Assembly (NCBI GenBank): GCA_002413755.1 | Contig: DHXQ01000027.1 | Location: 7,575-17,002 of the forward strand | Direction: 5' to 3' | Source: Candidatus Saccharibacteria bacterium UBA5152 | Lineage (GTDB): Bacteria > Patescibacteriota > Saccharimonadia > Saccharimonadales > UBA4665 | DNA: 9,428 nucleotides | In this document: in pieces, positions 5,689-9,428 of the stretch | How positions within the stretch are numbered: position 1 is the first letter of the stretch | How the letters are laid out: each line of letters starts with the position of its first letter | Notes under the pieces: model-generated | Told to the model about the DNA's origin: nothing | The model's input: the letters and a program-made list of their open reading frames with translations, nothing else | Database searches by the model: none | Made by a program: the position numbers and the translations under genes

Positions 5689-6394
5689 ACTGTAATCCTT
5701 CAATCTTCTGGGGGATGATACGGCTATCTTTGTAGGCCTTAGGTAGCATCATATCCGGTGACCAGGTCTTGATAATGGTCTCCAGATCAGTCCCCTGTTG
5801 GTACTTGCCGCTGAAGCCGCCATCGCGGCCTTGGCCGTATGAACCGTCGACTTCGCCGGTGGTATGGTAGACGATCTGGGCGATGCGTTCGCCGACGGGG
5901 ATCAGTACGGTTTCGCGCTCGTTGAGGTTATAAATTTCCAGCGTCAGGCGGTTGATGTAGCCCGGGTCGATCCAGCCGGCGTCAAAACAGACAGCAATGC
6001 CGTTGCGTCCCCAGCTGGAGCGGGATTTTACTTCGGCAGCACCTGGTGGCTTGATGCCGAAGAATTCGTGGGTGTGGGCTAAGATGCGTTCGCGCGGCTT
6101 GAGGGCGATGACTGGATGGTCGAGTGGGATGTTCTTCTGTGGGCTGAAACCATTTAGTTTACACCATTCGCCGTGCGGCATGGCCTTGTAGGGGCCGTCG
6201 AAATAACGTTCGACGTCTTCGCGGTCAAATGGGTTGTAGATGGTCCGTTCCTGCATACGTTCGATGCGGTAGTAGTAATAGCCAAGAGTAACGTCAAGGC
6301 TGGCTTGGCTGACGTGCTTAGGATCAAACGGATGACAGACAATGTGTCCGCTGGCGAGCGCCTGGGTGATGTCGGTGTTGCTGTAAACTCCCAT
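5681..6394 (-). CDS. dcd: dCTP deaminase (dUTPase-superfamily fold)
   Basis: The 237-residue protein matches the dCTP deaminase/dUTPase superfamily. KSRSSWGRNG (123-132) is the nucleotide-binding signature, AGWIDPGY (139-146) lies in the active-site loop, and the catalytic-type glutamate is E153 in RLTLEIYN. GERIAQIVY (168-176) is the conserved strand before the C-terminal arm, and GKYQQG (196-201) is the usual arm motif. Dcd converts dCTP to dUTP; bifunctional members go on to dUMP. The sequence alone does not decide between them, but no separate dUTPase is visible here. It is longer than the common 190-aa form, with inserts near residues 45-90 and a C-terminal tail. Start is ATG at 6394 with AGAAG seven bases upstream. 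It overlaps tmk-thyX by 8 bases, so the two are translationally coupled steps of one pathway. Confidence 0.93.
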   Translation of the reverse strand: MGVYSNTDITQALASGHIVCHPFDPKHVSQASLDVTLGYYYYRIERMQERTIYNPFDREDVERYFDGPYKAMPHGEWCKLNGFSPQKNIPLDHPVIALKPRERILAHTHEFFGIKPPGAAEVKSRSSWGRNGIAVCFDAGWIDPGYINRLTLEIYNLNERETVLIPVGERIAQIVYHTTGEVDGSYGQGRDGGFSGKYQQGTDLETIIKTWSPDMMLPKAYKDSRIIPQKIEGLQYD

Positions 6395-6444
6395 AATGAT
6401 CTTCTGGTACGTTACGTACTAAGCTGCTCCTCCACAGTAGTACC

Positions 6445-6474
6445 ATTTTAGCTGACCATTGCTCAGCGGAGCAA
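6445..6474 (-). promoter_or_regulatory. Candidate promoter of dcd-tmk-thyX with embedded inverted repeat
   Basis: A good -10 TAAAAT (6450-6445) lies 18 bases after a weak -35 TTGCTC (6474-6469). That -35 is one arm of a perfect inverted repeat, TTGCTC-AGCG-GAGCAA (6459-6474), which could be an operator or a hairpin. It sits in the 113-base gap between the kinase-like gene and dcd. Evidence is moderate because the -35 is poor. Confidence 0.38.
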
Positions 6475-6507
6475 CAAAATAACAATGTGTTTTTTACGCA
6501 AAAGGTG

Positions 6508-7293
6508 TCAAAATGCTTTTGCTTGATAGACTCGTTGGAGTGTCTGATTGTGAAAGTCCATGACATACGCTGCTGCCGTCCGGCGAAGATGTCGCGGCGA
6601 CTTGTTATCAACGACAACTGCGTGGGGGTCGAGCTGAGGATCTGAGCTAGGCGCGACTACGGCCGTCCGGCGCCGTGGCCCGTTCGGTCTGATTATCACT
6701 ACGGAAGTGCCGCCTTGCTTGGCGATAATACGGTGGTCAAGGGCAAATTTTATGCCAGTAACGACGAATAGCTTGCAACCGCCTGCCTGCGCAGCCTTGG
6801 CTCCCTCCGCTATGTCTTTAGCGGATAAACTGACGTCAACTTTGCCGGGAACGTACTGAGTGATCCATCGTAGCAGCTCTGCATTGTGCCCTTCAGTTTG
6901 ATTCGCGGGTGTGATTGTAATATCAAGGATACTATCATCCTGATCGGCGGCTCTGACATACGCCCATAGAGGATTGTTACAAGCGGGTTTGTCGCCGACA
7001 TGCAGGCGCGGCTGCCGCAACAGCGACTCGTCGAACGGTATACCGATCTGGTTATACAGGCTACCACTCAGAACAGCACCAACCCTCTCGAGAACCGGAC
7101 TTTCGGCAGTTGAGGTGCCATATCCACAGCGCCGGCTGCCGATGGACGTTCGCAGTGCATTGGCAACGTTAAAGATTAACAGGCTGGGATCGGCTACCTC
7201 AACTGTCGGTTCAGCCTCATGGATGCCTTCGATGAATTCGGCTGTGCTGGCCTCATTGTTACCGGCGATACCGAGTACTCTCATGCTAGACAT
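6508..7293 (-). CDS. Unknown protein, possibly a degenerate dNMP-kinase-like NTPase
   Basis: About 261 residues if it starts at ATG 7293; ATG 7284 or TTG 7323 are alternatives, and none has a clear ribosome-binding site. It opens MSSMRVLGIAGNNEAST, which has the strand-loop shape of a P-loop kinase but lacks the Walker A lysine (GIAGNNEAST, residues 8-17). VADPSLLIFN (33-42) resembles the ADP-LK element of deoxynucleoside monophosphate kinases. VVTGIKFALDHRIIAKQGG (177-195), then VVIIRP and later VVDNKSPRHL (227-236), recall the C-terminal DVRFPNE-GG-IRP-N layout of that family. The resemblance is by eye and weak. It follows rplA by 7 bases and precedes dcd, so a nucleotide-related role fits the neighbourhood. 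Without the lysine it may be non-catalytic or another fold. TGA is the stop codon. Confidence 0.6.
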   Translation of the reverse strand: MSSMRVLGIAGNNEASTAEFIEGIHEAEPTVEVADPSLLIFNVANALRTSIGSRRCGYGTSTAESPVLERVGAVLSGSLYNQIGIPFDESLLRQPRLHVGDKPACNNPLWAYVRAADQDDSILDITITPANQTEGHNAELLRWITQYVPGKVDVSLSAKDIAEGAKAAQAGGCKLFVVTGIKFALDHRIIAKQGGTSVVIIRPNGPRRRTAVVAPSSDPQLDPHAVVVDNKSPRHLRRTAAAYVMDFHNQTLQRVYQAKAF

Positions 7294-7300
7294 AGCGAGA

Positions 7301-8302
7301 CTAGTTAGCGGCAGCTGTTTCAACGGTGATGGATGGGCCCATCGAAGTTGTCAGGTGGATCGCCTTGACGTAGTTGCTTTTGACGCTGGTTGGCTTGTTA
7401 CCTTTGATGGAAGCTAGCGCAGCGCTGGCGTTCTCGGCCAGGCGGTCAGCACCAAAGCTGACCTTACCAATGCCGAGATGGACGATACCGGTGGTGTCGA
7501 CACGGTATTCAACCCGGCCGGCTTTGGCTTCTTTGACGGCCTTGGCGACGTCAGTGGTGACGGTGCCGCTCTTCGGGTTTGGCATCAGGCCACGTGGACC
7601 GAGGGTCCGGGCGTATTTACCAAGCTTGGCCATCTGTGATGGTGTAGCGATCAGCGTGTCGAAGTCCATGCTGCCCTTTTCGAGCAATTTGGTGACTTCG
7701 TCGATACCAGAGATGTCAGCGCCGGCGGCAGTAGCCTTGGCGGCGTCATCGACGTCAGCAAAGACGGCGACTTTGACGGTCTTACCGGTGCCCTGTGGCA
7801 ATACGAAGTTGTCGCGGATGTTCTGGTCAGCGTGGCGTGGGTCAACATTCAGGTTGATGTGCAGTTCGACGGTGGCGTCAAACTTGACCGGGCTGGTCTT
7901 AACCGCCAGGTCGAGGGCTTCGGTCAGGTTGTAGACCTTGCCGACTTCGATCTGTTCAGCGACTTTGCGGAACTTCTTGCCCTGGCGCTCCAGGCGGCTA
8001 CGGGTTGGGTTTTGGTGCTGCTTTGGCTTCTCAGCATCTTCGGTTTCTTTGTCAGCCTTCTTCAGCTTGCGCTCTTCCTTGGCGGCTTCTTCTTCAGCTT
8101 CGGTCAGAGCCTTGGCGCTGCGCTTGCCGGCCTTGGCGGTTGGCTTGGGCTTGGCATCTGTTACTTCTTCTACAACTTCTGTTGTTTCGACGTCGACGTC
8201 GACGATCTGATCTTCTATAACAGCCTCGATAGGTGTCTCATCGACGGCCTTAGTCGCCTTGGTTGCTTTCTTTGCTGCTGGTTTCTTCTTGGCTTCTGCC
8301 AT
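7301..8302 (-). CDS. rplA: 50S ribosomal protein L1 with a ~100-residue N-terminal extension
   Basis: L1 forms the mobile L1 stalk that releases deacylated tRNA, and represses its own mRNA in many bacteria. The L1 core begins near residue 101 (RSRLERQGKKFRKVAEQIEV). It has the diagnostic LGPRGLMPNPKSGTV (234-248), AKAGRVEYRVD and the ending SMGPSITVE. The start is ATG at 8302 because AAGGAG lies seven bases upstream; in-frame codons further up are in the L1 RNA site. The protein is 333 residues against a usual 225-235. The excess is N-terminal: a Lys/Ala tract (5-19), an acidic stretch (21-49), a basic patch (51-65) and a charged, probably helical EEEAAKEERKLKK segment (70-82). It is low complexity and probably disordered or solvent-exposed on the ribosome. 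Confidence 0.95.
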   Translation of the reverse strand: MAEAKKKPAAKKATKATKAVDETPIEAVIEDQIVDVDVETTEVVEEVTDAKPKPTAKAGKRSAKALTEAEEEAAKEERKLKKADKETEDAEKPKQHQNPTRSRLERQGKKFRKVAEQIEVGKVYNLTEALDLAVKTSPVKFDATVELHINLNVDPRHADQNIRDNFVLPQGTGKTVKVAVFADVDDAAKATAAGADISGIDEVTKLLEKGSMDFDTLIATPSQMAKLGKYARTLGPRGLMPNPKSGTVTTDVAKAVKEAKAGRVEYRVDTTGIVHLGIGKVSFGADRLAENASAALASIKGNKPTSVKSNYVKAIHLTTSMGPSITVETAAAN

Positions 8303-8314
8303 AATGTTTCTCCT

Positions 8315-8350
8315 TCGTGGTGTTGACGGCTGTTTTACGGCCTCCCACGA
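8315..8350 (-). promoter_or_regulatory. L1-binding autoregulatory RNA site before rplA
   Basis: The minus-strand RNA reads TCGTGG (8350-8345), GAGGC, a short stem-loop closed by GGC/GCC (8342-8340 with 8330-8328), GTCAACA, then CCACGA (8320-8315). TCGTGG pairs with CCACGA. The pattern GTGGGAGGC...GCC...TCAACACCAC closely copies the L1-binding part of 23S rRNA helices 76-77, as I recall it (GTGGGAGGC...GCC...TTGAAATACCAC). It ends right at the rplA ribosome-binding site AAGGAG, so bound L1 would block initiation. Confidence 0.82.
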
Positions 8351-8357
8351 CTGTAAT

Positions 8358-8549
8358 TTACTGGTTATTATCTTCTTGTGGGCGGGCAATCTCTTGCCCT
8401 GCTTCAATAGTCTTTTTCATTTCCTCAGACATCGTGTCGCCGTTGCGGGCTGCTAGATCGCCTAGGAACTCTTGGAGTTCTGGATCTAGTCCAACAAAGA
8501 ATTTCGCAGCGGGCGATGGCTCTGCGTCCGGACCTTCGGAAGCTGTCAT
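8358..8549 (-). CDS. Small acidic protein of 63 residues between rplK and rplA
   Basis: I do not recognise this protein. It opens MTASEGPDAEPSPAAKFFVG, continues LDPELQEFLGDLAARNGD, has a charged helix SEEMKKTIEAGQEIA, and ends with a polar PQEDNNQ tail. It is acidic, has no cysteine and no membrane segment. The ATG at 8549 lies five bases after the rplK stop, so it could be translated by coupling; an AAGG about 11 bases upstream overlaps the rplK end. It fills most of the 252-base gap between two ribosomal genes that usually lie close together, which argues for a real gene. A chance ORF remains possible. Confidence 0.6.
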   Translation of the reverse strand: MTASEGPDAEPSPAAKFFVGLDPELQEFLGDLAARNGDTMSEEMKKTIEAGQEIARPQEDNNQ

Positions 8550-8554
8550 AGGGG

Positions 8555-8986
8555 TTAGCCTTCGACTTCGACGCCCATGCTGCGAGCAGTGCCGGCGACC
8601 ATTTTCATGATAGCTTCGACGTCTTCAGCGTTCATGTCAGACGCTTTGTCTTCGGCGATCTTGCGCAGGTCGGCCTGACTCAGCTTCTTGCTGATCTTTT
8701 CGCTGTTTGGCTTGCCTGAACCCTTTTGGATACCGAGTGCTGCCCGGATGCGGTCGTCGGTGGGCATGCCGACAACGCGGAATTTCATAGTTTTGTCGGT
8801 ATAAACGGTGATGTGCGCGGTAACGGTTGCACCTTGCATTTCACGGGTAGCGTCGTTGAATGGATTGATAAAATCCATCATGTTGACACCGTACTGACCG
8901 AGCGTGCTACCAACGGGTGGTGCGGCGCTGGCCTGACCGGCTTTAATCTTCATCTTCAGATTAGCGCGGATTGGTTTCTCTGCCAT
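8555..8986 (-). CDS. rplK: 50S ribosomal protein L11
   Basis: L11 forms the GTPase-associated centre with 23S rRNA and the L10/L12 stalk. The 143-residue protein is full length and typical. The N-terminal domain carries the conserved proline switch motif PPVGSTLGQ (23-31). The C-terminal rRNA-binding domain has KGSGKPNSEK (88-97), KKLSQADLRKIAEDKASDMN and the ending GTARSMGVEVEG. The start is ATG at 8986 with AAGGAG eight bases upstream. It is the first gene of the rplK-orf63-rplA unit and has its own promoter at 9086-9114. The nusG and secE genes often found upstream are not visible. Confidence 0.97.
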   Translation of the reverse strand: MAEKPIRANLKMKIKAGQASAAPPVGSTLGQYGVNMMDFINPFNDATREMQGATVTAHITVYTDKTMKFRVVGMPTDDRIRAALGIQKGSGKPNSEKISKKLSQADLRKIAEDKASDMNAEDVEAIMKMVAGTARSMGVEVEG

Positions 8987-9003
8987 AATTAATACTCCTT
9001 ATT

Positions 9004-9013
9004 CGAACGTTCG
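9004..9013. repeat. 10-bp palindrome in the rplK leader
   Basis: CGAACGTTCG is a perfect palindrome just upstream of the rplK ribosome-binding site. It could be a DNA-protein site or part of a leader hairpin. The leader (about 93 nt) shows no copy of the L1 site found before rplA. No function is assigned. Confidence 0.3.
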
Positions 9014-9085
9014 GACCGTTGAAGCATCGGCCTACTAGCTCTCCTACCGTCTCTATTAGTGGATAGTAGTGCGTAACAGATATAG

Positions 9086-9114
9086 ATTATAGAACAGAAC
9101 GGTATAAAAGTAAA
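9086..9114 (-). promoter_or_regulatory. Promoter of rplK-orf63-rplA
   Basis: Minus-strand -10 TATAAT (9091-9086) is perfect and lies 17 bases after TTTACT (9114-9109), which matches four of six -35 positions. Transcription should start near 9079. It lies just after the stop of the partial gene at the right edge, so rplK has its own promoter. Confidence 0.72.
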
Positions 9115-9125
9115 CAGACTAACCG

Positions 9126-9428
9126 CTATATTGCTGCATATGCTCGGCGGAATAATTCGTCCTTGATTCGTCCGTAATGTTGGCTCAGGGCTATGCCGTC
9201 GAACGCTAGCTTGCGGAGCTCGGCATTAGGCTGGACAACTGCATTAATAACGGTTGCGTGAACAAGCTTTCGCAACCGCTTGCGGCCAGCATGGAACCGG
9301 TCGGCGTCGACAAAGTCGGCCGTATCTGCTTCAGTCAGTTTGAGCATGACGCCAATAAGTTCATGAAACTCCCAGTCAGCACATGCCCGGCTTGGGCGCG
9401 GAGGACGGGAGGCTAATCTCTCGCATGC
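9126..9428 (-). CDS. C-terminal 100 residues of an unrecognised protein (cut by window edge)
   Basis: The reading frame is open from the window edge to a TAG-type stop at 9126, so this is probably the end of a longer gene rather than a 73-residue ORF starting at 9347. That internal ATG has no ribosome-binding site. Visible parts are a proline/arginine-rich stretch (RLASRPPRPSR), then ADWEFHELIGVMLKLTEAD, FVDADRFHAGRKRLRKLVHA, NAELRKLAFDGIAL and SQHYGRIKDELFRRAYAAI. It is basic and probably helical. It matches neither NusG nor SecE, the usual neighbours of rplK. No function is proposed. Confidence 0.6.
   Translation of the reverse strand, partial: ACERLASRPPRPSRACADWEFHELIGVMLKLTEADTADFVDADRFHAGRKRLRKLVHATVINAVVQPNAELRKLAFDGIALSQHYGRIKDELFRRAYAAI

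Noticed and set aside
5689..5703. TTG start for tmk-thyX five codons upstream
   Set aside because: ATG at 5688 has AAGGA at ideal spacing and gives the normal kinase N-terminus.
6498..6522. Inverted repeat GCAAAAG/CTTTTGC at the end of the kinase-like gene
   Set aside because: No T-tract follows on either strand in the right direction, so it is not a usable terminator. It is probably chance in A/T-rich sequence.
7374..8326. Long plus-strand ORFs opposite rplA
   Set aside because: They are antisense shadows of rplA. The translated sequences are low-complexity mirrors of the Lys/Ala/Glu-rich coding strand, with no ribosome-binding sites.
8303..8407. Upstream extension of rplA to a 368-codon reading frame
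   Set aside because: AAGGAG sits seven bases before ATG 8302, and the upstream codons overlap the L1 RNA site and orf63. The shorter start is clearly better.
1..9428. Mobile elements, CRISPR arrays, tRNA or rRNA genes
   Set aside because: No transposase, integrase, direct-repeat array, tRNA cloverleaf or rRNA segment is visible. The only rRNA-like piece is the short L1-site mimic.

Overview
The window holds a split bacterial ribosomal-stalk cluster, almost all on the minus strand. Reading in the direction of transcription (right to left) the order is: the C-terminal end of an unrecognised protein; rplK (L11); a 63-codon small gene; rplA (L1); a nucleotide-kinase-like unknown; dcd; a tmk-thyX fusion; a threonine dehydratase; rplJ (L10); and rplL (L7/L12, cut by the window edge). 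One unrecognised gene of 218 codons lies on the plus strand. In most bacteria rplK-rplA-rplJ-rplL are contiguous. Here about 6.3 kb of nucleotide and amino-acid metabolism genes separate rplA from rplJ.

The genome is about half G+C. TGA ends dcd and the gene at 6508-7293, and no TGA is read through, so the code is standard and the UGA-glycine phyla are unlikely. The fused Tmk/double-ThyX protein, the compact layout and the tailed L1 suggest a Patescibacteria (CPR) member, perhaps Saccharibacteria. That assignment is inference from gene content, not from a marker comparison.

Region by region. Positions 1-1022 hold rplL and rplJ, an L10 leader and a strong sigma70-type promoter. Positions 1039-2438 hold a threonine dehydratase behind what reads as a complete transcription attenuator: promoter, 29-residue leader peptide with three consecutive Ile codons, protector stem, antiterminator and intrinsic terminator. 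Positions 2463-3312 hold a back-to-back consensus promoter, a second leader with a short leaderless ORF and a strong terminator, then the unknown 218-aa gene. Positions 3328-6474 hold a dTMP-synthesis operon (dcd then tmk-thyX, overlapping by 8 bases). Positions 6508-9114 hold rplK, orf63, rplA and the kinase-like gene; a short RNA mimic of the 23S rRNA L1-binding helix sits just before rplA. Positions 9126-9428 hold a partial gene.

How the parts work together. Dcd makes dUTP or dUMP from dCTP, the ThyX part would methylate dUMP to dTMP, and the Tmk part phosphorylates dTMP to dTDP. RNA control is dense: L1 and L10 each have an autoregulatory RNA site, and two divergent leaders look like ribosome-sensing attenuators. 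The most novel items are the paired attenuators and the ThyX tandem, in which each half has lost the motif that the other half keeps.
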